DNA of 9,420 nucleotides from positions 1 through 9,420 of the forward strand of contig JAQBTI010000073.1 of assembly GCA_027624995.1 (NCBI GenBank), given 5' to 3'. Each line of letters starts with the position of its first letter. Within the stretch, counting starts at the first letter, position 1. This document shows, piece after piece, positions 1 through 5,984 of this stretch. The stretch is from Chloroflexota bacterium (GTDB taxonomy: Bacteria > Chloroflexota > Dehalococcoidia > Lucifugimonadales > CATQGZ01). The position numbers and the translations under genes are program-made. The notes under the pieces were generated by a model. That model was not told the DNA's origin. It saw nothing but the letters and a program-made list of their open reading frames with translations, and did no database searches.

Positions 1-1
1 G

Positions 2-886
2 TTGCGCCGGGAGGTCGGAGCCGCAGACAAAGCTGCAAAGGCACGCCTGGAAGAGGGACTGACGGCCCGGGAGCGGGCCATCAGCCAAGCGGGCGCCTCG
101 GGCCTGCTGGAACGGGAGTCCATCGACGTTACGCTCCCCGGCTATCCGGTAACGGCAGGTGGACTTCACCCGACCACGCAGACCATGAGAGAGATCTGCG
201 ACGTCTTTTCCTCAATGGGGTTCCAGACGGTCGAGGGGCCGGAGGTGGAGTGGGACCGCTATAACTTCGAGATGCTCAACATCCCGCAGCATCATCCGGC
301 CCGCGACAGCTTCAACACCCTGTGGGTCGACTACACAGACGAGAATGGAGACCAGCCCATACTGCTGCGCACGCACACTTCGCCTATGCAGGCCCGCATT
401 ATGGAGAGTCAACAGCCGCCGATCAGGGTGGTCATACCCGGGAAGGTCTTCCGTTACGAGGCCACGGACGCCACACACGAGTGGCACTTCCACCAGGTCG
501 AGGGGCTGGCCGTGGACGACGGGATCACCTTCGCAGACCTGAAGGGGACACTGTTCGAGTTCGCGCGGCGTATATTCGGTGAGGAGCGGCGGGTCCGCTT
601 CCGTTGCGATTACTTCCCGTTTGTCGAGCCAGGCGTCGACATGGCTATAGACTGCTTCGCGTGCGGAGGCGATGGATGTCGCATCTGCAGCCAGACTGGA
701 TGGATCGAGATCATGGGCGCTGGGATGGTCCACCCTAAAGTGCTGGAAGGGGTGGGTTACGACCCCAGCGTCTACACCGGTTTCGCCTTCGGTATGGGCG
801 TCGAGCGCATAGCGATGCTGAAGCACGGCATCGATGACGTGCGCCACTTCTACGCAAACGACCTGCGCTTCCTGAGGCAGTTTTGA
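2..886 (+). CDS. pheS: Phenylalanyl-tRNA synthetase alpha subunit, 5' partial
   Basis: This is the catalytic subunit of the alpha2beta2 phenylalanyl-tRNA synthetase, a cytoplasmic enzyme that charges tRNA-Phe with phenylalanine using ATP. The class II aminoacyl-tRNA synthetase signatures are in order (residues counted from base 2): GGLHPTTQ at 53-60, the motif 2 region from IPGKVFRYE to FHQVEG (145-168), and motif 3 GFAFGMGVERIAML at 260-273. A four-cysteine cluster (C218, C221, C226, C229), seen in many bacterial PheS proteins, precedes GWIEIMGAGMVHP. The first visible residues belong to the charged N-terminal coiled coil that contacts tRNA. The usual length is about 330-350 residues, so roughly 40-55 N-terminal residues lie outside the window. 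The TTG at base 2 is probably an internal leucine and not the start. The stop TGA at 884-886 is 22 bases before pheT, indicating the classic pheST operon. Confidence 0.97.
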   Translation: MRREVGAADKAAKARLEEGLTARERAISQAGASGLLERESIDVTLPGYPVTAGGLHPTTQTMREICDVFSSMGFQTVEGPEVEWDRYNFEMLNIPQHHPARDSFNTLWVDYTDENGDQPILLRTHTSPMQARIMESQQPPIRVVIPGKVFRYEATDATHEWHFHQVEGLAVDDGITFADLKGTLFEFARRIFGEERRVRFRCDYFPFVEPGVDMAIDCFACGGDGCRICSQTGWIEIMGAGMVHPKVLEGVGYDPSVYTGFAFGMGVERIAMLKHGIDDVRHFYANDLRFLRQF

Positions 887-908
887 CCACTGCCTCTGAG
901 AGACGAGC

Positions 909-2477
909 ATGAAGGTCCCTTTGTCCTGGCTCCGACGCTACGTTCCGATCGACTTGCTGCCCGGTGAGCTCGCCCATAAGCTGACGATGGCCGGGACCGA
1001 GGTAGGCGGGGTGGCCGTGACCGGGAACTGGGACCGCGAAAAGGTCCTCGTGGGGCTGGTCCTGAAGGTCGATCCGCACCCTAATGCAGACCGGCTCAGG
1101 CTGCCAACCGTAGACCTCGGGAACGGAGAGACAGCCACGGTGGTCTGCGGAGCGCCCAACGTCGCCGCTGGACAGAAGATCGCCTTCGCGCATGAAGGCG
1201 CCCACCTGCTCAGCACCAGGTCTGGAAAGGTGGAGGCCCTCAGACAGGCGAACATCCGAGGTGTCGAGTCGTCGGGGATGGTCTGCTCCGAGCTTGAGCT
1301 GGGCCTGGGAGAGGGTCACGATGGCATTCTGGTACTGGATGACGAAGCCCCCATCGGAACTCCCCTGGCCGACTACATGGGCGACGCAATACTGGATATC
1401 GAGGTTACGCCGAATCGGCCGGACTGCCTCTCCATCCTCGGGATTGCCCACGAGACCTCCGCCCTCACAGGCCAGTTAGTTACCGAGCCCGACGCTTCGT
1501 ATCCGGAATCGGGGCCGCCCATCAAGGACCAGGTCACGGTCGAGATCGCCGACCCCGAGCTGTGCTACCGCTATACCGCTTCGCTGGTAACCGGCATCAA
1601 GATCGGTCCTTCGCCGAGGTGGCTCCAGGATGCCCTGATCAAGGCCGATCAGCGTCCGATAAACAATGTTGTAGATGTCACCAACTACGTGATGCTGGAG
1701 TACGGTCAGCCCTTGCACGCCTTCGACTTCGAGAAGGTCAAGGACGCCAGGATAGTGGTAAGGCAGGCTCGCTCCGGTGAGAGGCTGGCTACCCTGGACG
1801 GCGAGGACCGCGAGCTGAGTCCGCCCATGCTCGCCATCGCGGATTCTTCGGACGCCATCGGGCTCGCGGGCGTAATCGGCGGCGCCGGCAGCGAGATGAC
1901 GGATGCGACCACGTCGGTCCTGCTGGAGTCGGCAGCATTCGACGCCGTCAACACGCGGCGCACCGCAGCCTCTCTTCGGTTGAGCACAGGGGCCTCCTAC
2001 AGGTTCGAACGAGGCATCCGGTCGGAGCTGGCCCCATTGGCGCTACGCCGAGCCACCAAACTCATCCTGGAGCTGGCGGGAGGGCAGGCCGCCAAGGGTA
2101 TAGTGGACCTCTACCCCGGCGAGAAGAAGCCGCCGGTCGTCACCATCACGCGACAGCGAATCCGGAAGGTGTTGGGGGTCGACCTCGAAATGGCAGAAGT
2201 GGCCCGGGTCCTGAAGTCACTGGGATTCGCGATCGGCGAAGGGACCGCAGCCGCGAAATCTCTGGAGGTGACTCCGCCATACTGGCGACATCGCCATCGA
2301 AGAGGACCTGATAGAAGAGGTTGCGCGGATCACGGGCTACGACAGCATCCCGACCACCTCGATCTCGACGTCGATTCCACACCAGACTGCTCTGCCCTTG
2401 CTCGATCTCAAAGACCGGGTCAGAGACTTGATGGCCGCAGCCGGAATGCGGGAGACGATCTCGTACTCGCTCACTAG
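909..2477 (+). CDS. pheT: Phenylalanyl-tRNA synthetase beta subunit, N-terminal piece before a frame break
   Basis: This is the editing and tRNA-binding subunit partnering PheS. ATG at 909 gives the canonical MKVPLSWLRRYVPIDL start; the upstream AGAGACGAG is only a weak ribosome binding site. Domains in order: N-terminal PheT domain; tRNA-binding OB fold at about 40-150, with HPNADRL and VVCGAPNV; B3/B4 editing region at about 215-375, with INNVVDVTNYVMLEYGQPLHAFD at 251-273 and SYRFERGI near 363-370; start of B5 at about 410-455, with RIRKVLGVDL. Homology ends at PPYWR (456-460, bases 2274-2288). The remaining 62 residues of this frame are arginine-rich nonsense that continues to 2477. The true continuation lies in the +1 frame from 2287. 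The identity is certain. Whether the break is real or a sequence error cannot be told from here. Confidence 0.93.
   Translation: MKVPLSWLRRYVPIDLLPGELAHKLTMAGTEVGGVAVTGNWDREKVLVGLVLKVDPHPNADRLRLPTVDLGNGETATVVCGAPNVAAGQKIAFAHEGAHLLSTRSGKVEALRQANIRGVESSGMVCSELELGLGEGHDGILVLDDEAPIGTPLADYMGDAILDIEVTPNRPDCLSILGIAHETSALTGQLVTEPDASYPESGPPIKDQVTVEIADPELCYRYTASLVTGIKIGPSPRWLQDALIKADQRPINNVVDVTNYVMLEYGQPLHAFDFEKVKDARIVVRQARSGERLATLDGEDRELSPPMLAIADSSDAIGLAGVIGGAGSEMTDATTSVLLESAAFDAVNTRRTAASLRLSTGASYRFERGIRSELAPLALRRATKLILELAGGQAAKGIVDLYPGEKKPPVVTITRQRIRKVLGVDLEMAEVARVLKSLGFAIGEGTAAAKSLEVTPPYWRHRHRRGPDRRGCADHGLRQHPDHLDLDVDSTPDCSALARSQRPGQRLDGRSRNAGDDLVLAH
2272..2290 (+). other. pheT: Frame break in pheT (probable 5-base loss)
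   Basis: The upstream frame reads T-P-P-Y-W-R up to base 2288. The downstream frame reads D-I-A-I-E-E-D from 2287. The family pattern here is P-x-W-R-x-D-[IM]-x-I-E-E-D (for example PSWRFDMEIEED in E. coli). Between TGG (2283-2285) and GAC (2287-2289) there is one base where six are expected, so five bases are missing. The observed tggcGACATcgcc would be produced by losing one copy of a tandem GACATGACAT. The restored reading would be W-R-H-D-I-A-I. That repair is inference from family alignment. Confidence 0.8.
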
Positions 2478-3354
2478 CCTCGAAGAACTCGGCAAGGTTG
2501 GTGCCCTGGAGAGCGGACCCGAGCCGCTGAAGATCGCCAACCCTATGAGCAGCGAGCAGTCGCACCTCAGGACGAGCCTGAGGGCGAACGCGCTCTCGAT
2601 ACTTGCGTCGAATCTCAGGACCTCGCACGCTGAAGGCATCCGTACCTTCGAGATCGGCCACGTTTTCATCCCAAAAGAGGAAGAAAGAGAGCGCGATCTT
2701 CCAGAAGAGCGGGAGGTCCTGCTCGGCGTGATGTCCGGACCGAGGCATCCGCTGTCATGGGGGGCGCCGCCGAGTGACATGGACTTCTACGATGCCAAGG
2801 GCGTGCTGGAGGCGGTGTTCGGCCAGCTTGGCCTGCGGGCAGCCTTCGAGAAGGGCGAAGACGTAGCACTCCATCCTGGTCGGACCGCCACCGTGTCATG
2901 CGCGGGTATCGATCTGGGCGTGGTGGGCGAGGTGCACCCCGGCGTCCTGGATCGATTCGACATCGAGGATACTACTGTTGCCCTGTTTGAGATCGACGTT
3001 GAGGCCCTGCTGAAGGCGTCGGAAGAGACTCAGAACCGCTACGCACCCCCAAACCGGTTTCCAGAATCCGCCCGAGACCTGGCGCTGGTGCTGCCCGCCG
3101 ACGTGCCTTCGGCTTCCGTGCAGGCGATACTCGATCGCCACAAGCTCATCGTCCGCAGCGTTCCGTTTGATGTCTACTCGGGCGACGAGCTACCGCCCGG
3201 CAAGAAGTCCGTGGCCTACAGGGTCGTGTTCCAGTCGGACCGGGGGACGCTGACGGCGGAGCAGGTCAACAACGCCCAGGGAGACGTGCTTCGGCAACTA
3301 CAGCGGCAGCTCGGCGCCGAGCTGCGCAGAGATTCCGCGAAGGAGGTGGACTGA
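2287..3354 (+). CDS. pheT: Phenylalanyl-tRNA synthetase beta subunit, C-terminal piece after the frame break
   Basis: This is the remainder of PheT in the +1 frame. From 2287 it reads DIAIEEDLIEEVARITGYD, the highly conserved stretch that should follow 'PYWRx' of the upstream piece. Then come the catalytic-like core shared with class II synthetases (about 2400-3030, with RETISYSL and IANPMSSEQSHLRTSL) and the C-terminal ferredoxin-fold anticodon-binding domain (about 3034-3340, RFPESARDLALVL through TLTAEQVN). This frame is open only from 2272, after a TGA at 2269-2271. Its first conventional start is TTG at 2398, inside a domain with no convincing initiation signal, so it is not an independent gene. 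Together the pieces give about 815 residues, normal for bacterial PheT (about 800). The last codons, AAG GAG GTG GAC TGA, double as the ribosome binding site of the next gene. Confidence 0.93.
   Translation, partial: DIAIEEDLIEEVARITGYDSIPTTSISTSIPHQTALPLLDLKDRVRDLMAAAGMRETISYSLTSLEELGKVGALESGPEPLKIANPMSSEQSHLRTSLRANALSILASNLRTSHAEGIRTFEIGHVFIPKEEERERDLPEEREVLLGVMSGPRHPLSWGAPPSDMDFYDAKGVLEAVFGQLGLRAAFEKGEDVALHPGRTATVSCAGIDLGVVGEVHPGVLDRFDIEDTTVALFEIDVEALLKASEETQNRYAPPNRFPESARDLALVLPADVPSASVQAILDRHKLIVRSVPFDVYSGDELPPGKKSVAYRVVFQSDRGTLTAEQVNNAQGDVLRQLQRQLGAELRRDSAKEVD
3341..3347 (+). promoter_or_regulatory. Strong Shine-Dalgarno inside the 3' end of pheT
   Basis: AGGAGGT lies within the last sense codons of pheT, eight bases before the GTG start at 3356. 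It is the best match to the anti-Shine-Dalgarno seen in this window. With the stop and start separated by one base, it implies translational coupling of the antitoxin to pheT. Confidence 0.75.
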
Positions 3355-3355
3355 A

Positions 3356-3562
3356 GTGGCCAAAAGGAGACCGCAGTACCTGGTAGATAGTCAGGGCCGG
3401 AAGACAGCAGTGCTGTTGGGCGTCAAGGACTATATGGCCATGCTTGAAAAAATGGAGGAGTTGGAAGACACCCTGGCTCTGGACGAGGCCAGGAGGACAG
3501 ACAACGGATTCAGAGCCTACACTGATCTTAGAGAGGAGCTCAGGAAGGACGGTAGTCTTTGA
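3356..3562 (+). CDS. Type II antitoxin, Phd/YefM/RelB-like
   Basis: This is a 68-residue protein starting at GTG one base after the pheT stop, behind a perfect AGGAGGT. Its layout is that of small DNA-binding antitoxins paired with RelE/ParE toxins. A short beta-rich N-terminus, RPQYLVDSQGRKTAVLLG (5-22), is followed by an acidic amphipathic helix, KDYMAMLEKMEELEDTLALDEA (24-45), and then a charged tail of the kind that wraps the toxin. Such antitoxins neutralise the toxin directly and repress their own promoter. I see no promoter of its own, so expression probably comes from pheST transcription. The family is assigned by sequence style and by the RelE-like gene overlapping its stop. The exact subfamily is uncertain. 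Confidence 0.75.
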   Translation: MAKRRPQYLVDSQGRKTAVLLGVKDYMAMLEKMEELEDTLALDEARRTDNGFRAYTDLREELRKDGSL

Positions 3563-3820
3563 ACTATGAGTTGCTTGTCTCCCGCAGGGCGGAACAGCAA
3601 CTACGAAATCTATCCAAGGAAAGTTCTGCGCAGAGTCGACAGGCAACTCGTCTCGCTTAGGCGCAGCCCGCGCCCCAAAGGAGCATTGATGCTTAAGGGC
3701 AAGGAAGGCGAGGGTTGGCGAGTTAGGGTAGGTGACTATCGAATTCTCTATACGATCGACGACGAGTCCCGAATCGTGACGATATATCGAGTTGCTCACC
3801 GGCGTGACGCTTACAGGTAG
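3559..3820 (+). pseudogene. RelE/ParE-family toxin, frameshifted
   Basis: RelE-family toxins are ribosome-dependent mRNA endonucleases; related ParE proteins act on gyrase. TTG at 3559 overlaps the antitoxin stop (TTTGA) and starts N-Y-E-L-L-V-S-R-R-A-E-Q-Q-L-R-N-L-S-K-E, a typical RelE N-terminus. That frame then drifts and stops at 3658-3660, giving only 33 residues. The rest, from V-L-R-R-V-D-R-Q-L through LKGKEGEGWRVRVGDYRI to TIYRVAHRRDAYR, lies in the +1 frame and ends at 3820. Removing one A at about 3620-3622 (AAG GAA A GTT CTG) joins them into an 86-residue protein of normal length. It would keep the basic residues typical of the active site (K46, K48, R54, R56, R61, R77, Y85 in the joined numbering). 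An ATG at 3566 in the second frame would give an aberrant N-terminus. As written, the toxin should be inactive. Confidence 0.8.
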
Positions 3821-3905
3821 CACTTGCGAGCGTGGCCGGACTCATTTCGCTGAATCTTGGAATAATCTAGTGCACGAACACGGCCACAGACACGGAAACG
3901 AGGCT

Positions 3906-5165
3906 ATGCTGAGCGTCGAGGAAGCACTCGAGCGGGTTCTTGCCGTCGTTCGTGTCCTCGAACCTGAAGATACCGCGATCTTAGATGCAGTGGGCCGGGT
4001 ATTGGCCGAAGACGTAGTATCTCCGCTCAAAATACCGCCGCTGGACAACTCAGCGATGGACGGCTACGCCGTACGGACGGCCGATCTCGATGGGGCCGGA
4101 CCAGCATCGCCGATAGTGCTAAGGGTCTTCGGATCGGTGGCGGCCGGAGAGCTCCCATCGACGCCGGTCGAGCCCGGGACAGCGGTGCGCATCATGACCG
4201 GTGCTCCGGTCCCGCCCGGCGCAGATGCGGTGGTCCCATTCGAAGACACGGATGAGATCGAGCGTCGAGCCGATCGAGGTCCCGTAGTCGAGATCGGCAT
4301 CTTGGACCGACCGGAGCCTTGGACTCACATTCGCCCAGCCGGCCAGGATCTGGCCAAGGGCGAGCCAGTGCTGAGCCGAGGCACCGTTTTGCGACCAGCC
4401 GAGATCGGCCTGCTCGCATCAGTCGGCCTGGCCAAGATCAAGGTGGTTCGGAGGCCGGTCGTGGCCATACTCGCAACCGGCGACGAGTTGATTGAGCCCG
4501 GCGAGGAGACGAACGATAGCCGAATATACAACAGCAACAGCTACAGTATCGGTGCGGCGGTACGGCGATACGGTGGCATCCCTATAATGCTTGGAATCGC
4601 CGCGGACAATCTCGACTCTCTCAACGACAAACTACAGCAGGGTCTGCAGTCTGATATACTCGTAACTTCCGCAGGCGTCTCGAAGGGCGACTATGACGTG
4701 GTCAAGGACGTCTTGGCCAAACGCGGGAGGATCGACTTCTGGTCGGTGAGAATGAGACCGGCAAAACCCCTGGCGTTTGGCGTGCTGAGGGCTCCCGATG
4801 GTCGACAGGTCCCGCACCTAGGGCTTCCGGGAAATCCGGTTAGCGCACTCGTTGCCTTCGAGCAGTTCGGCCGAGTTGCCCTCTATAAGATGCAAGGGAA
4901 GGTTGACTTCCGCAGGCCGACTATCAAGGCCGTGCTTGACGAGCCCATCTACAATACGGACGGTCGGCGGGTCTACGCCCGGGCAGTTGTTACCAGGCGG
5001 AACGGTACCTACCACGCGCGACTTACCGGGGACCAGAGTTCAAACCTGCTCAGTTCGATGGCCCGTGCCAACGGCCTGGCCATCTGCCCAGAGGACTTGC
5101 CGTTGAAACGGGCCGGCGAGGCCGTGGATGTACAGATGCTAGACTGGTCGGAGGAAATGTTTTGA
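3906..5165 (+). CDS. moeA: Molybdopterin molybdenumtransferase MoeA
   Basis: MoeA inserts molybdate into adenylylated molybdopterin, releasing AMP, the last common step of molybdenum cofactor synthesis in the cytoplasm. From ATG 3906 it is 419 residues, close to E. coli MoeA (411). Visible motifs: NSAMDGYAV at 48-56; the MPT-binding domain with VVAILATGDELIEPGE at 185-200 and NSRIYNSN-type DSRIYNSN at 204-211; TSAGVSKGDYD at 254-264; MRPAKPLAFG at 283-292; GLPGNPVSA at 306-314; and a C-terminal beta domain ending at 419. The E of TGDEL and the D of GDYD are the usual functional acids. GGAAA sits seven bases before ATG 3906. The frame is open upstream, and a GTG at 3870 would add MHEHGHRHGNEA, so that start is possible. 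Starts further up would run into the toxin gene. The stop overlaps the next gene. Confidence 0.96.
   Translation: MLSVEEALERVLAVVRVLEPEDTAILDAVGRVLAEDVVSPLKIPPLDNSAMDGYAVRTADLDGAGPASPIVLRVFGSVAAGELPSTPVEPGTAVRIMTGAPVPPGADAVVPFEDTDEIERRADRGPVVEIGILDRPEPWTHIRPAGQDLAKGEPVLSRGTVLRPAEIGLLASVGLAKIKVVRRPVVAILATGDELIEPGEETNDSRIYNSNSYSIGAAVRRYGGIPIMLGIAADNLDSLNDKLQQGLQSDILVTSAGVSKGDYDVVKDVLAKRGRIDFWSVRMRPAKPLAFGVLRAPDGRQVPHLGLPGNPVSALVAFEQFGRVALYKMQGKVDFRRPTIKAVLDEPIYNTDGRRVYARAVVTRRNGTYHARLTGDQSSNLLSSMARANGLAICPEDLPLKRAGEAVDVQMLDWSEEMF
5150..5154 (+). promoter_or_regulatory. Ribosome binding site deciding the TTG 5162 start
   Basis: GGAGG lies inside the last codons of moeA, seven bases before TTG 5162. 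No comparable motif precedes ATG 5201. It supports translational coupling across the moeA stop. Confidence 0.6.
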
Positions 5166-5647
5166 AGTCTCTAACCACTGCAAGAAACGGCGATCCGAAA
5201 ATGGCGGATGAAGATTCGGGGCCTCCGCCTCGCTACATTATCGGTCTGGACAAAAAGAAGGCGCACCAACGGTCGCTTCCTCTCCTCATCGCGGGCAGAC
5301 GTTGCTTTAGCTGCCGGCAGGCCGACGATGAAAGGCCGACTCCGACGTCAAAACCAAAGCAGTACGTTGAGAGAATCGTTGAGCACTGTAGCGAGACCTC
5401 GGACTATCTGCTCCCCGATACGCCCATGAAAGAAGCGATCTTCAGGGTGATGTTGGCGGCCGGGAACGGCGAAGCAACCGCGGAACAGGTCGGCAGCATT
5501 CTCCGTGGGAAGTGGGTCAGCACCGCCTACCCAAGAGACCTCTCAACAGGGGTCATCCAGCGGCTGATGGACCAGAGCGGCTTCTATTGCGTCAGTCGGC
5601 TCCCGGAGCCAAAGATCGAAGCCGCTGACGGAGCAGAGGACGAATAG
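5162..5647 (+). CDS. Conserved-looking protein of unknown function, coupled to moeA
   Basis: I do not recognise this 161-residue protein. TTG at 5162 overlaps the moeA stop (TTTTGA) and lies seven bases after GGAGG at 5150-5154, so I prefer it over ATG 5201, which lacks a visible ribosome binding site. The protein is soluble, with no signal peptide or membrane segment. Residues 1-23 look disordered. RYIIGLDKKKAHQRSLPLLIAGRRCFSC (24-51) ends in one CxxC pair (C48, C51). PTSKPKQYVERIVEHCSETSDYL (61-83) looks helical. Residues 86-145 (TPMKEAIFRVMLAAGNGEA to GFYCVSRL) have the helix-rich rhythm of a small winged-helix domain. The tail is acidic. The coupling suggests co-expression with MoeA, but nothing here proves a role in molybdenum cofactor synthesis. 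Confidence 0.8.
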   Translation: MKSLTTARNGDPKMADEDSGPPPRYIIGLDKKKAHQRSLPLLIAGRRCFSCRQADDERPTPTSKPKQYVERIVEHCSETSDYLLPDTPMKEAIFRVMLAAGNGEATAEQVGSILRGKWVSTAYPRDLSTGVIQRLMDQSGFYCVSRLPEPKIEAADGAEDE

Positions 5648-5800
5648 CTAAGAGCTCTCGTCTTCCTCCCTGGGCTTCCGCGGCTTCCTGACCACCTGGA
5701 CGTCAGGCGAGGGAACTTCCATAGCCGTCGAGAAGATAGCCTTGCTGGCCTTCTTCTTAACCTTCTTGGTTTCGCGTTTTGGCTTGTGGCCTTTTGGCAC
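5648..5800 (-). CDS. Small lysine-rich basic protein, unknown function
   Basis: This is a 50-residue protein on the minus strand from GTG at 5800-5798 to TAG at 5650-5648. It begins MPKGHKPKRETKKVKKKASK, a very basic N-terminal half. A short hydrophobic patch, AIFSTAMEV (21-29), follows, and then a charged tail, RKPRKPREEDESS. Purine-rich GGGGGTGGGAT immediately upstream on the minus strand can serve as ribosome binding site. The same frame is open further up to TTG at 5842, but the proline/tryptophan-rich extension does not look conserved. Short 'KGHK-KRETKKPKK' proteins are, from memory, common in Chloroflexota genomes. The function is unknown; binding to nucleic acid would fit the charge but is inference. 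Its stop abuts the stop of the convergent upstream gene, and it is divergent from ilvE. Confidence 0.68.
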   Translation of the reverse strand: MPKGHKPKRETKKVKKKASKAIFSTAMEVPSPDVQVVRKPRKPREEDESS

Positions 5801-5839
5801 ATCCCACCCCCATGATGGCGGTTCTGGGCGCCTGCCCAA

Positions 5840-5856
5840 CACCTAGAGTTTAGGTG
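5840..5856. repeat. Perfect inverted repeat CACCTA-N5-TAGGTG
   Basis: A 6-base perfect inverted repeat with a 5-base centre (GAGTT) lies between the divergent lysine-rich gene and ilvE. It overlaps a plausible minus-strand -10 box. It could be a small operator or a hairpin at the 5' end of the minus-strand transcript. A second small hairpin, TGGGC-GCCT-GCCCA, sits beside it at 5825-5838. Confidence 0.45.
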
Positions 5857-5876
5857 AACTTCTACCGTTCTGTAAA
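5847..5876 (-). promoter_or_regulatory. Possible sigma70 promoter for the lysine-rich gene
   Basis: On the minus strand TTTACA (5876-5871) is followed after 18 bases by TAAACT (5852-5847), about 47 bases before the GTG start. The -35 matches TTGACA at four of six bases and the -10 matches TATAAT at four of six. The call is weak on its own but is in the right place and spacing. Confidence 0.35.
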
Positions 5877-5920
5877 GCAGTCCTTTGATGTTTCGCGCCC
5901 CGCTGTCACCGGGATCCGTG

Positions 5921-5950
5921 TTGTCATTCTCTTATCCGCATGACTATAAT
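5921..5950 (+). promoter_or_regulatory. Sigma70-type promoter of ilvE
   Basis: TTGTCA (5921-5926; five of six bases match TTGACA), an 18-base spacer and a perfect TATAAT (5945-5950). Transcription would start near 5957, giving a leader of about 28 bases before ATG 5985, which has GGAGA at 5971-5975 as ribosome binding site. This is the clearest promoter in the window. It argues against the upstream in-frame ATG at 5940, which would lie inside the promoter. Confidence 0.75.
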
Positions 5951-5984
5951 GTGCGCCAGTCTCAAGCGTAGGAGATTGAAGACC

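Noticed and set aside
212..910. Long minus-strand open frame opposite pheS (232 residues)
   Set aside because: It lies entirely opposite the well-supported pheS, and its composition is that of a GC-rich antisense shadow with no recognisable domain.
735..1451. Minus-strand open frame spanning the pheS-pheT junction (238 residues)
   Set aside because: It overlaps two certain genes on the other strand and shows no motif; it is an artefact of high GC content.
2272..2290. Programmed +1 frameshift in pheT
   Set aside because: A +1 move at CGA would leave W-R-I-A-I, two residues short of the conserved W-R-x-D-I-x-I, and no prfB-like slippery stop or internal Shine-Dalgarno is present. Loss of five bases explains the alignment better.
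2398..3354. Independent gene starting at TTG 2398
   Set aside because: The homology to PheT begins upstream at 2287 in the same frame, so this TTG is internal to the broken pheT.
3792..3905. MoeA starting at TTG 3792
   Set aside because: This would overlap the toxin's C-terminal codons and add an unconserved 38-residue leader; ATG 3906 (or GTG 3870) fits the family.
5825..5838. Intrinsic terminator TGGGC-GCCT-GCCCA
   Set aside because: The stem is only five pairs with no T-run on either side.
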